Assembly (NCBI GenBank): GCA_002295705.1
Contig: DBHP01000091.1
Coordinates: 28,551-92,550 of the forward strand
DNA length: 64,000 nucleotides
Source of the DNA: Candidatus Neomicrothrix sp. UBA825
GTDB taxonomy: Bacteria; Actinomycetota; Acidimicrobiia; Acidimicrobiales; UBA8592
Direction of reading: 5' to 3'
Part shown: positions 47,659-56,427 of the stretch, piece after piece
Layout: the number at the start of each line of letters is the position of its first letter
Numbering within the stretch: the stretch's first letter is position 1
The notes under the pieces: generated by a model
What the model saw: the letters and a program-made list of their open reading frames with translations, nothing else
Told to the model about the DNA's origin: nothing
Database searches by the model: none
Made by a program: the position numbers and the translations under genes

Positions 47659-48006
47659 TTATTGAACCATTTCTGAAGGCATATCACCCCATAATTTCTC
47701 TAATTTGTAATGATCACGCTCATCTGAATGAAAAACATGGACGACAAAGTCTCCATAATCCATGAGCACCCATAGGTAATCATTATTTCCCTCTATGCGT
47801 AATGGTTTTGGACCAGACTTATTGGTTATTTGAGCTTCGATTTCTTCGACCAACGCGCGAACCTGACGAGAATTCATACCAGACGTAATGATGAAATTAT
47901 CTGATATACCTAATACGTCTCCAACATCAATAATTAGAGTGTCATGCCCCTTCTTTTCAGTAATCGCATTTACAGCTATGTCAATCCAAGGTGATCTCAC
48001 TTGCAT
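47659..48006 (-). CDS. rsfS: Ribosomal silencing factor RsfS
   Basis: 115 residues. It binds uL14 and blocks 30S-50S joining when nutrients are scarce. Family motifs are DVGDVLGISDNFIITSG near residue 27, RQVRALVEEIE, and DYLWVLMDYGDFVVHVFH near 78. It lies 10 nt after the LytR_C gene in the nadD operon; nadD-rsfS linkage is widely conserved. Confidence 0.94.
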   Translation of the reverse strand: MQVRSPWIDIAVNAITEKKGHDTLIIDVGDVLGISDNFIITSGMNSRQVRALVEEIEAQITNKSGPKPLRIEGNNDYLWVLMDYGDFVVHVFHSDERDHYKLEKLWGDMPSEMVQ

Positions 48007-48016
48007 TTATGGTAAC

Positions 48017-49156
48017 TCATTCTATGGAGTTACCCCCTATCAAGATGACTACATCCACTGCAGATTCAGGTAGTGGCTCAAATTCAATGCTGGAACCACC
48101 AATGGCTGTGCTGAAAGCCTCGGCAAAATTCAAGTAGGTTTCGTCATAATAGGTGATAATACTTTCGCGGACACCGAATTGCTCGGCATTCCCTACTAGC
48201 TTTATTTCCGCTCCAGCTGCGATGAGTTGCGGCACAAACGCATTAACTATATCTACTCCCCCAATGCCGTCAAGCAACTTTATTTTGGCCCGTCCGCTTT
48301 CGAAGGGAGCTATCGGAAATGGAACTGTCTCAAGAAGCATTGCGTTTAGAAAGTCTTCTTCAACTCTCAAGTATCTATTGGAGTCTTCAGCTTCAAATAA
48401 GTTCAGATTTTGAATAATGAGATTTCCAGAACTTAACCCTCGGAACATTCGATTTAATTCTTTCTCCTGCCATTTACCGCCCAAAGCATCCGTTTCATCA
48501 GCTTTCAAAGAGCCAAGCCATGATTCCCAGAAATTCTTGTGCCTAAGCCACCTGTTGTAACTCGATTCATCACCGCTTTCCCATGCCAGATAGTCAAAAA
48601 TATTTGAAGGGCTGAGTACTAATTGGCCAGAATCGAAGACCACTTTCGGCTGACCGTCATCTAGCTCAATAAGTGGATCATTCAAAGAAACAGTCAAAGG
48701 AGCAGCTACTTCGAAATAGTCCACTAAATCTTCCTCAGAAATAAAGGATGTGGTATTGAAACCCAACTTTAGGTACCGCCCTAGTTCTACAATAAATTCG
48801 GGTTCGCTGACTGTTGAATATATTTCACCAATTGATGCATTCTCTGCAATTAGCAAATCCACAGGTAAGACAACCGCAGTTCCGCCTTCGTCATCAGTAA
48901 ATAAAGATAACAATGCGATTGAAACCAATTCGCTATTGCCTCCCTTTATTCCGAGCAGATATGTGGGTGTTGAACTCACATAACTCTCAAAGCCGGGTGC
49001 TAGAGGGTCAAGAACTACTTTATTAAAGTCTCCATCGGATGATTCCAGTATGGCATCTGTCGCATCGCGAACGAGCAACAGAGCTACCAAACCTAGCCCC
49101 ACAACGGCAAGCGGCAGAACCCAATTCCACCACCGAAATCTCCTATCTCTCCTCAA
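48017..49156 (-). CDS. Membrane-anchored LytR_C-domain protein (LCP-like)
   Basis: 379 residues. A short basic N-terminus (MRRDRRFRWWN) precedes one transmembrane helix (about 11-28, VLPLAVVGLGLVALLLV), so the bulk is extracytoplasmic. The C-terminal 90 residues (AKIKLLDGIGGVDIVNAFVP onward) match the LytR_C domain seen in actinobacterial LCP and related cell-wall proteins. The central part resembles LCP folds (YLLGIKGG, VVLPVDLLI) but lacks the conserved arginines that I would expect for a phosphotransferase. The role is probably in cell-envelope assembly, but this is uncertain. The TTG start is 3 nt after the nadD stop. Confidence 0.75.
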   Translation of the reverse strand: MRRDRRFRWWNWVLPLAVVGLGLVALLLVRDATDAILESSDGDFNKVVLDPLAPGFESYVSSTPTYLLGIKGGNSELVSIALLSLFTDDEGGTAVVLPVDLLIAENASIGEIYSTVSEPEFIVELGRYLKLGFNTTSFISEEDLVDYFEVAAPLTVSLNDPLIELDDGQPKVVFDSGQLVLSPSNIFDYLAWESGDESSYNRWLRHKNFWESWLGSLKADETDALGGKWQEKELNRMFRGLSSGNLIIQNLNLFEAEDSNRYLRVEEDFLNAMLLETVPFPIAPFESGRAKIKLLDGIGGVDIVNAFVPQLIAAGAEIKLVGNAEQFGVRESIITYYDETYLNFAEAFSTAIGGSSIEFEPLPESAVDVVILIGGNSIE

Positions 49157-49159
49157 GAG

Positions 49160-49753
49160 TTACTCACGATAAAGGCCATGTTCTGAAATATAGTTTCTAA
49201 TTTCGTCGGGTATTGCACCTGAAATATTTTCTTCATTTTTGAATTGCGAGCGTATGGTTTCCGATGAGATATCTAAGTTAACCCCTTGAAGATGAATAGC
49301 TGAAGAAAGGATAGAAGGTAACTTCATGTTCGTAAACCCTGGCCGCTCAACCACCACTACCTGAGACTGATCTAATATTAAATCAGGATCACGCCATGTC
49401 CTGATACCAATCGCAGCGTCATACCCTAGCAGTAAATAAAATTCAGCACCTTGGTACTTTGATCGAAGAGCACGCAGGGTATTTGCTGTATTGGACTCCC
49501 CCCCTAGTTGAAATTCAATATCTGAAATAGTGGCGTCACTATAATCACGAAAAAGAAGCCTTGTCATTTCCAATCTATGCGGGCCATCTGTAACTTGTCG
49601 GGTAGCGCTCTTTTGCCAAGGATCATTGGCGACAGTCACTAATACATGATCGAGTTCTAGTTGCTCTACCGCCGATCTGACCAATTCCAGATGAGCTTGA
49701 TGAGGCGGATCAAATGACCCCCCAAAGACACCTAACTTAATATTTTTCTGCAC
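49160..49753 (-). CDS. nadD: Nicotinate-nucleotide adenylyltransferase
   Basis: 197 residues. It makes NaAD from nicotinate mononucleotide and ATP. GVFGGSFDPPHQAHLEL near the N-terminus includes the HxxH-type nucleotidyltransferase motif, and LDISSETIRSQ near 168 is the second substrate-binding motif (usually ISSTxIR). The GTG start is 6 nt after TAGCAT (49760-49765, minus strand), so it is probably leaderless. It is first in nadD-LytR_C-rsfS. Confidence 0.94.
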   Translation of the reverse strand: MQKNIKLGVFGGSFDPPHQAHLELVRSAVEQLELDHVLVTVANDPWQKSATRQVTDGPHRLEMTRLLFRDYSDATISDIEFQLGGESNTANTLRALRSKYQGAEFYLLLGYDAAIGIRTWRDPDLILDQSQVVVVERPGFTNMKLPSILSSAIHLQGVNLDISSETIRSQFKNEENISGAIPDEIRNYISEHGLYRE

Positions 49754-50041
49754 TTTTGTATGCTATACTAAGAAGCATTGGATGCAGAAGGGTTTAAGTG
49801 TTACCTCCTGTTTTGAGTCTTTTAGAACAAATGCTTGATTTATCTTGGGATATGTATTAAATTACATATGCTTTTAGATCAGCCCTTTTTTGGGTTGTTC
49901 GCACGCGTTAAGTGTTTAGCAAGATAGCAATATCAACAGATCCCCCCCGATCAAACGTTGAGGAACTATTTGATAGTTCTTGTGCATTATCACAAATCTG
50001 GTTCGCCAGATCCCCCCAACCCCCGAATAAGTGAGAAAATT
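49754..50041 (+). promoter_or_regulatory. Sigma-factor gene leader with hairpins and C-tracts
   Basis: 288 bp between divergent nadD and the sigma gene. It contains an inverted repeat ATATGTA/TACATAT (49850-49869, 6-nt centre), a hairpin ATCTGG-TTCG-CCAGAT (49996-50011) whose right arm runs into six C, and a repeated CAGATCCCCCC motif (about 49938 and 50007). There is no strong ribosome binding site before the ATG. The region looks like a structured 5' leader but matches no riboswitch class that I know. Confidence 0.4.
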
Positions 50042-50878
50042 ATGAGTGATTCAGTAGGACAATATTTAAATGAGATAGGGTTAGTACCCCTTCTTACCGC
50101 GGCAGAAGAGCGCGAGCTTTCTCAAATCATTGAGAAAGGCGTTGCAGCAAGAGAGCGTCTTGCTGATGGCGAAAAAGGAGTAGAGCTCAAAAGAGCTGAC
50201 CGTAAGGCAGCAGAGGCTAAAGACCGGTTTATCAGAGCAAACTTACGACTGGTCGTCAGCGTAGCCCGCCGATACCCACTTCCAGCTGGCATGGAACTAC
50301 TAGATTTAATCCAAGAAGGTAACCTTGGGTTAGAACATGCAGTTGACAAATTTGATTGGCGGAAAGGTTTCAAATTCTCAACTTATGCTACCTTCTGGAT
50401 ACGTCAAGCAATAGGAAGAGCGCTTGATCAAAAAGCTAGCCTAGTTAGATTACCTGGTGATAGATCTGCAAGCCTTCGGGCTGCACTCAGGCAGGTTTCT
50501 GGTGACGGCGATGAACTTGATGAAGAGCATGCAAGACTACATAGGCTTACAACCCCTACTTCACTCGATAGAACAATTGGTGACGATGATAGCAATGAGC
50601 TTGTTGATCTACTCCCAGATGTCAACCCTGGCCCTGAACAAGCGGTCATGGAAGAAGCACGAGAAACAATGGTTTACGATTTACTAAATGTTCTTGATGA
50701 TCGTGCAAGGTACGCTGTTGAGCAGCGTTTTGGACTCCAAGATGGGCGCAAGCGAAGCTACCGAGAAGTTGGAGAGGAACTTGGTGTAACTGCTGAAGCA
50801 GCCCGAAGACTTGTAAAGCGAGCAGTAAATATTGTTCGCGAAAGCGCCCCTGATCAAATGGATATTGACGCTGCATAA
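50042..50878 (+). CDS. RNA polymerase sigma-70 family factor
   Basis: 278 residues from the ATG at 50042, chosen because sigma region 1.2 (SVGQYLNEIGLVPLLTAAEE) begins there. An in-frame upstream start at 49958 would add 28 residues without family similarity. Region 2 is classic: NLRLVVSVARRYPLPAGMEL, LDLIQEGNLGLEHAVDKFDW and YATFWIRQAIGRAL. Region 4 ends with RKRSYREVGEELGVTAEAAR as the -35-binding helix-turn-helix. The size resembles non-essential primary-like (group 2, SigB/HrdB-like) factors. Which genes it serves is unknown. Confidence 0.9.
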   Translation: MSDSVGQYLNEIGLVPLLTAAEERELSQIIEKGVAARERLADGEKGVELKRADRKAAEAKDRFIRANLRLVVSVARRYPLPAGMELLDLIQEGNLGLEHAVDKFDWRKGFKFSTYATFWIRQAIGRALDQKASLVRLPGDRSASLRAALRQVSGDGDELDEEHARLHRLTTPTSLDRTIGDDDSNELVDLLPDVNPGPEQAVMEEARETMVYDLLNVLDDRARYAVEQRFGLQDGRKRSYREVGEELGVTAEAARRLVKRAVNIVRESAPDQMDIDAA

Positions 50879-50909
50879 TCATTGATTTGAATGTAAATCG
50901 GTAATTTGG

Positions 50910-50938
50910 TTGTGATCTTATTAATAAACAGAGACAAT
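50910..50938 (+). promoter_or_regulatory. Promoter of leaderless DAHP synthase gene
   Basis: TTGTGA at 50910-50915, a 17-nt spacer and GACAAT at 50933-50938. The GTG start at 50945 is 6 nt after the -10 box. Confidence 0.5.
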
Positions 50939-50944
50939 TAATAG

Positions 50945-52291
50945 GTGACTAATAATTGGAGCCCCAACAGCTGGACTAGTTTCCCTGCAGATCAACAACC
51001 TGATTGGCCAGATGACAACGAATACAACGCTGTTCTAAAAGAAATTTCTGCACTACCACCCTTGGTATTTGCTGGCGAAGCAAGAACGCTAAAAAGTCAG
51101 TTAGCGCGGGTCTGCAATGGGGAAGCCCTTCTACTCCAAGCTGGTGACTGTGCGGAATCCTTCTCAGCGCTCTCAGCGAATTCAATACGTGACAAACTTA
51201 AAGTCATTCTCCAAATGGCGGTTGCCCTAACTTACTCAACTGGGCTGCCAGTGGTAAAGGTAGGACGTATAGCGGGACAATTTGCTAAGCCTCGGTCGAG
51301 TCCTACAGAAACGAAAGATGACATAGAGCTTCCATCGTTTCGGGGGCACATAGTCAACGACACAGACTTTAATGCAGGGGCACGAACCGCTGACCCAAAG
51401 AGGCTTCTGATGGCATACAACCAAAGTTCTGCGACCTTAAACCTGCTCAGAGCTTTCACAAGCGGAGGTTTTGCGGACTTAACGCAAGTCCACTCTTGGA
51501 ATCAACAATTTGTTGCGAACAGCCCTGCAGGCGCGCAGTACAAAGAAATAGCTGACGGAATCACAAACGCTCTCGCTTTTATGAGGGCTTGCGGTATCGC
51601 ATCAGAAGATCACCCCGCTCTCCACGAAGTTGATTTCTATACAAGTCATGAAGCTCTTTTACTCGGATATGAAGAAGCTCTTACGAGAAGCGACTCGATG
51701 AGTGGAGATTGGTATGACTGCTCAGCTCACATGCTTTGGATTGGAGAGAGGACAAGGCAGCTTGATGGGGCCCATATTGAATTCCTTAGAGGTGTAGAAA
51801 ACCCATTGGGCTGCAAATTAGGCCCAACTGCAACAGCGGAAGAAGCTATCAAGCTGTGCGAAATATTAAACCCTGAACAAATGGCAGGAAGACTCACATT
51901 CATTACCAGAATGGGGTCCTCGGTAATAGATGATACCCTTCCAGGTTTAGTAAGCGCAGTCCAAGCCTCAGGACATCCTGTAGTTTGGGCTTGCGACCCA
52001 ATGCACGGAAACACGTACACAGCGGAATCTGGATTAAAGACTAGAAACTTCTCTGACGTCGTAGATGAAACAAAGAAATTCTTCCACATACACCGCTCAT
52101 TGGGAACTTGGGCAGGAGGAATCCACGTTGAGCTCACTGGTGACAATGTTACTGAATGTGTAGGAGGCGCCGAAAACCTTTCGGATGATGACTTAGCTCT
52201 CCGTTACGAAACGATGTGCGATCCTAGGCTAAACGCATCGCAGAGTCTTGAGCTAGCGTTTCACGTAGCTGAAGAATTGCGAGCCAGCTAG
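50945..52291 (+). CDS. 3-deoxy-7-phosphoheptulonate synthase, class II
   Basis: 448 residues. It catalyses the first step of the shikimate pathway, from phosphoenolpyruvate and erythrose-4-phosphate. The class II (plant/actinobacterial) type is shown by the N-terminal NNWSPNSWTSFPADQQPDWP, then LLLQAGDCAESF with a metal-ligand Cys, VGRIAGQFAKPRS, and WACDPMHGNTY near the C-terminus. Erythrose-4-phosphate comes from the tkt/tal pathway also encoded here. The GTG start is 6 nt after a -10 box. It converges with the VWA gene, overlapping 4 nt. Confidence 0.95.
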   Translation: MTNNWSPNSWTSFPADQQPDWPDDNEYNAVLKEISALPPLVFAGEARTLKSQLARVCNGEALLLQAGDCAESFSALSANSIRDKLKVILQMAVALTYSTGLPVVKVGRIAGQFAKPRSSPTETKDDIELPSFRGHIVNDTDFNAGARTADPKRLLMAYNQSSATLNLLRAFTSGGFADLTQVHSWNQQFVANSPAGAQYKEIADGITNALAFMRACGIASEDHPALHEVDFYTSHEALLLGYEEALTRSDSMSGDWYDCSAHMLWIGERTRQLDGAHIEFLRGVENPLGCKLGPTATAEEAIKLCEILNPEQMAGRLTFITRMGSSVIDDTLPGLVSAVQASGHPVVWACDPMHGNTYTAESGLKTRNFSDVVDETKKFFHIHRSLGTWAGGIHVELTGDNVTECVGGAENLSDDDLALRYETMCDPRLNASQSLELAFHVAEELRAS

Positions 52292-53739
52292 ACGAGGTTC
52301 TCAACAAAAGCTTCAAGTTGCTTCAAGTTTCGTACCTCGAACGTTCCATTACAAAAATCACTATATTCCCCCACGATAGAATCACCGGTGTCCCAATAAC
52401 TCTTTGGTTCAGGATTTAGCCAGAAGACTTTGCGAGCCTTATCCTCAATATTCTTAATCACCCACGATTGTGATGCGTGATAATTGTTACGAGCATCTCC
52501 AAGGATTATCACGGTAGTCTTTGGCCCTATATCTTTTGCGAACTTTTCATCAAATATCTCAAATGCGTGCCCATAATCAGAGTGACCATCAACCCAAATA
52601 ACATCCGCCTCGGTATTAACTCTGTGTATCGCTTCGGTAATGTCATCAACATTCTCAAAGAAGTCAGTAACTTCGTCTAAGCCATCTATGAAAACGAATG
52701 AACGGACTTTCGAGAATTGATTATTTAACGCATAAACAAGGTGAAGGGTGAACCTCGCAAAAGCAGCAACGGATCCTGAAATATCAGCAATTACCATTAT
52801 CTCTGGTTTCGAGGGTTTAGGGTATTTAAATTTAGGTTCCGCCGGAACCCCTCCATAAGACAATGAATGACGAACCGTTCTTCGGAAATCCAGCGGCCCT
52901 TTTCTTCCATGACGCCTCTTTCTAGCTAAGCGGACTGCCAATTTTCTAGTTAGAGGCCAAATAGCACGTCGCAGAGCTACCATCTCTTCTCGACTGGCGT
53001 GCATAAAGTCAACATCTTCTGGAAGAGGTTTACGAAGCGTTTTCGCCATCGCTTCTACCCCTCGGTCAGCTACAAGCCTACGACGGATTTCCGCCTCAAT
53101 TTCTCTTTTTAATTCTTCAATCCTATGTTCATACTCATCTTTCCTTAAACGTTCCTCAAGAAAATCTGAATCGGGATCACTCTCAGCGCTACTAGTAAGT
53201 AAGCGATCCAAAACCTCTTCGAGATTCAAGTTTCGCAGTGTTCTGTACAAGTAATATGTTCCCCCCACAGGTCTACCGGGCTCCATTCCTGCAAAGCGCT
53301 GGACAGATTGACGGGCAACTGTCCTCATTAAATTTCTATCTTGTTTTGCAAGTGCTTGAAATAACATTTCTGCTAATTGCTCTTGGGTTAAACCTTCTTG
53401 ACTCCCGCCTTGCCCGGCTACTTGCCCTTCTTGCTCATTTACCGCCTCGGCATCAGTCGTATCAGACTCCCATTCACCATCAACTAATTCGTATTCTTGT
53501 CCGCGCAGCGAGAAGTAAACTTCAAAAACAGTTTCAAATGCTTTCCAATGCGAGTGATTCTTGACAAGAGTGCCAGCTAAAGCATATTTAAATGTTTCTC
53601 GATCTTCGATGGGAATATGCTTCACTGCTTCTACTGCATCAAGATTTTCTGTCAAGCTAACCGGTAAACCTGCGCTTCGTAGTTCAACGATAAAACCATT
53701 TAATAGTTCAAGCAATGGAGAATGAGTTGCAATTTCCAA
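52288..53739 (-). CDS. VWA-domain protein, CoxE-like partner of MoxR
   Basis: 483 residues. The N-terminal part (1-110) is helical and acidic. The C-terminal VWA-like domain carries the MIDAS start VIADISGSVAAF (DxSxS) near residue 315 and ends with GDARNNYHASQSW and KVFWLNPEPKSYWDTGDS. It belongs to the CoxE/DUF58-adjacent family encoded next to MoxR ATPases, which together help metal insertion or complex maturation. The real client is unknown, and no carbon monoxide dehydrogenase genes are in the window. Its ATG directly follows the moxR stop. Confidence 0.87.
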   Translation of the reverse strand: MEIATHSPLLELLNGFIVELRSAGLPVSLTENLDAVEAVKHIPIEDRETFKYALAGTLVKNHSHWKAFETVFEVYFSLRGQEYELVDGEWESDTTDAEAVNEQEGQVAGQGGSQEGLTQEQLAEMLFQALAKQDRNLMRTVARQSVQRFAGMEPGRPVGGTYYLYRTLRNLNLEEVLDRLLTSSAESDPDSDFLEERLRKDEYEHRIEELKREIEAEIRRRLVADRGVEAMAKTLRKPLPEDVDFMHASREEMVALRRAIWPLTRKLAVRLARKRRHGRKGPLDFRRTVRHSLSYGGVPAEPKFKYPKPSKPEIMVIADISGSVAAFARFTLHLVYALNNQFSKVRSFVFIDGLDEVTDFFENVDDITEAIHRVNTEADVIWVDGHSDYGHAFEIFDEKFAKDIGPKTTVIILGDARNNYHASQSWVIKNIEDKARKVFWLNPEPKSYWDTGDSIVGEYSDFCNGTFEVRNLKQLEAFVENLV

Positions 53740-54639
53740 TTAATTACTCACGGGCAGATTCAAATCTTCATCGGTAGAGAACTCTTTGATGGCTTTATCA
53801 ATATCTGAACGGTATTTTAGAAGAATATTGACTGTGTCAGTTGCAGTTTGAGCGTCGATATGTTCAACACCCAAGTGAATTAACGTTCTCGCCCAATCTA
53901 AAGTCTCAGAAACGGAAGGCGCTTTCTTTAGTTCTAATTGTCTAACAGTTCTAACAACTCGAGCTATTTGATCACCTAAATTCTCTTCGATATCAGGTAC
54001 TTTAGTCAGGATAATTTCCCTTTCACGTTCAAGCTCGGGGTAATCAATGTGGAGAAATAGGCACCGTCGCTTGAGGGCCTCTGAAAGTTCGCGAGTATTA
54101 TTTGACGTCAAAAACACAAGCGGGATTTGTTTAGCTTCCATTGTTCCCAATTCAGGTATGGACACTTGGTAGTCAGAAAGTATCTCAAGTAATAAAGCCT
54201 CGGTCTCAATTTCTACTCTATCTACCTCATCAATCAGCAACACGACAGGGTCATCAGAGCGAATAGCCTCAAGAAGTGGCCGAGTTAGAAGAAATTCATC
54301 GGAAAAGATATTGTCTTCAAGGTCTTCCCATGAATTTGATTCATCAGCATTTCGTTCTGCTTGTATCCTTAGAAGTTGTTTTTTATAGTTCCATTCATAT
54401 AAAGCTTTGGATTCATCTAAGCCTTCATAACACTGAAGCCTTATCAGCCGTGATCCAGTCATCTCAGCCACACTCTTGGCGAGCTGGGTCTTGCCTGTTC
54501 CAGCAGGGCCTTCAACAAGTATGGGCTTCTGAAGGCGATCAGCTAAATAGACAATGCCAGCAATACCGTCATCCGCTAAGTACTCAACAGAGCGAAGATC
54601 CTCCCTTACTTTGTTGACTTCGTTAAATCGATAGGACAT
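53740..54639 (-). CDS. MoxR-family AAA+ ATPase
   Basis: 299 residues. Walker A is GPAGTGKTQLAKSVAE near residue 40 and Walker B is VVLLIDEVDRVE near 130. The MoxR insert and sensor motifs include SDYQVSIPELG, FLTSNNTRELSEALKRRC. The ATPase works as a hexameric chaperone with the adjacent VWA protein. An AGAGGT site lies 4 nt before the ATG, so this one is leadered. It is first of a two-gene operon, divergent from murJ. Confidence 0.92.
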   Translation of the reverse strand: MSYRFNEVNKVREDLRSVEYLADDGIAGIVYLADRLQKPILVEGPAGTGKTQLAKSVAEMTGSRLIRLQCYEGLDESKALYEWNYKKQLLRIQAERNADESNSWEDLEDNIFSDEFLLTRPLLEAIRSDDPVVLLIDEVDRVEIETEALLLEILSDYQVSIPELGTMEAKQIPLVFLTSNNTRELSEALKRRCLFLHIDYPELEREREIILTKVPDIEENLGDQIARVVRTVRQLELKKAPSVSETLDWARTLIHLGVEHIDAQTATDTVNILLKYRSDIDKAIKEFSTDEDLNLPVSN

Positions 54640-54735
54640 ACCTCTTAAAGGGTAGAGGGCATCCCACTATTTATGCGAACTGTATTGGATAAATTGTGTA
54701 TTTGCTGTTGCTTCCGTTGAATGTTTGTTTAGAGG

Positions 54736-54741
54736 TAGGCT
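54736..54741 (+). promoter_or_regulatory. -10 box of leaderless murJ
   Basis: TAGGCT at 54736-54741 lies 6 nt before the GTG at 54748. No ribosome binding site is present. Confidence 0.45.
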
Positions 54742-54747
54742 TAACTT

Positions 54748-56427
54748 GTGGAAAACGGGATATCAAGAAGTGACCTAAGCAGACCAAGTGGCCGAAATGC
54801 AATGATCGTCGGTGCAGGGATCTCACTATCAAGATTATCTGGCCTTATTCGTGAGCTTATTTTCGCAGGTTTACTAGGTACCAGAGTAGCTGCCGACGCC
54901 TTCAAAGCAGCGTTGCAAATACCTGGTCTTTTGCAAAATATACTTGGCGAAGGAACATTATCCGCTTCATTTATCCCTACCTATAGCCGGCTCATTGATG
55001 ACCACGAGGACGAGGATGAACCAGGATTGGTCGCAGGCACCATTGTTACTATTCTTGGACTGGTTACCTCGGTAATCGTAATTATAGGAATTCTTGCTGC
55101 TCGACCAATGAGTAAAGTTCTTCTCCCATTACTGCCAGATGAAACATTTGAACTCACTGTTAACTTAGTCAGAATAATGTGGGCTGGACTGGGTTTCATT
55201 GTCCTTTCATCTTGGTGTTTAGGGGTCCTTAACGCACACAGAAGATTCTTTTTATCCTTTGCTGCCCCAATTCTTTGGAACGCTGCCCAGATTGTCTTTG
55301 CGCTATTAGCTTGGGCACAAGGCTGGTCTGATGCATCGGTTGCGAAAGCAGCGGCTTGGGGCGTTCTAGTGGGTGGTGCGCTTCAATTCCTTGTTCAAAT
55401 TCCAGTAGTAATGAGAGTATCCCCTTCAATTAGGTTAGGAGTTAAGAAAGGCTCAAAAGCTGTTCGTGAAATAGTCTCAAAATTTTTCCCAGCTGTATTG
55501 GGAAGAGGAGTTATCCAATTCTCAGGCTTTCTTGACTTGTTCCTTGCCGGTTTCCTTGCAACCGGCGCTTTAACAGCTCTATCGCTTGCCCAAATCATTT
55601 ACATGTTACCTATCGGTTTGTTTGTGATGTCGATTATTTCTGCAGACCTTCCCGAATTCTCCAGGGACAAAGATAATATCTCTGCTGTAACCACAAGGTT
55701 TACAACAAGCTCAGAAAGAATCGGCTTCTATTTAGTATTCTCCAGCATTGCTTTCGTAACAATGGGAGAACCGTTGGTTGACTTTCTATTCGAGCGAGGC
55801 AAGTTTACAAGCGAGGATACGCTTTATATTTGGATCATTTTAGCCGCATACAGTCTTGGCCTTTATGCGACTGGAATGAGCAGGCTCTATCAAAATTTAT
55901 GCTACTCGTTCGGAGATGTTAAAGGCCCAGCGCGATTAGCAGGATTACGTGTTTTAATAGCAGGATCCGTGGGTTTCCTACTTATGTTCCAGCTTGACCG
56001 TGTTGCCATTGACGGCGACACGATTATCAGGATCGGCAATTTTCCCTCTTTCTCTCCCCTACCAGAATTTGCGCGAGCCCTAGATACTACCCCACAGCCA
56101 CTTGGCGCTTTGGGCTTAGCATTAGGAAGCTCACTAGGTGCTTGGATTGAATATTTTCTCTTAAAGAGGAGAGTTTCAGACAATTTCCATATTAAGAAGG
56201 ATCCACATTTAGTAAGAAGATTTTTTCTGGTACCGGGTTTGATTTCGGCAATACTCGCTGGAACCATTTCTTTTTGTCTATTTGATTACAACGCCTATTT
56301 GGTAGCACCGATTGCATTACTGTCTAGTGGAATTCTTTACACGTTCATTTCATCACTTTTTGGTTCCAAAGCTGCGAAAGAGTTTCTGCAAACTATTCGT
56401 GTCAGTAAAGGTTCTCGCTCAAGATGA
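54748..56427 (+). CDS. murJ: Lipid II flippase MurJ
   Basis: 559 residues with about 14 hydrophobic segments, the MOP exporter fold. It moves lipid II across the membrane for peptidoglycan synthesis. The N-terminal ISLSRLSGLIRELIFAGLLG and AADAFKAALQIPGLLQNILGEGTLSASFIP are the MurJ signature, and PLVDFLFERGKFTSEDT in the middle also fits. It ends in a short basic tail (VSKGSRSR). It overlaps the proB 3' end by 26 nt tail to tail. Confidence 0.93.
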   Translation: MENGISRSDLSRPSGRNAMIVGAGISLSRLSGLIRELIFAGLLGTRVAADAFKAALQIPGLLQNILGEGTLSASFIPTYSRLIDDHEDEDEPGLVAGTIVTILGLVTSVIVIIGILAARPMSKVLLPLLPDETFELTVNLVRIMWAGLGFIVLSSWCLGVLNAHRRFFLSFAAPILWNAAQIVFALLAWAQGWSDASVAKAAAWGVLVGGALQFLVQIPVVMRVSPSIRLGVKKGSKAVREIVSKFFPAVLGRGVIQFSGFLDLFLAGFLATGALTALSLAQIIYMLPIGLFVMSIISADLPEFSRDKDNISAVTTRFTTSSERIGFYLVFSSIAFVTMGEPLVDFLFERGKFTSEDTLYIWIILAAYSLGLYATGMSRLYQNLCYSFGDVKGPARLAGLRVLIAGSVGFLLMFQLDRVAIDGDTIIRIGNFPSFSPLPEFARALDTTPQPLGALGLALGSSLGAWIEYFLLKRRVSDNFHIKKDPHLVRRFFLVPGLISAILAGTISFCLFDYNAYLVAPIALLSSGILYTFISSLFGSKAAKEFLQTIRVSKGSRSR

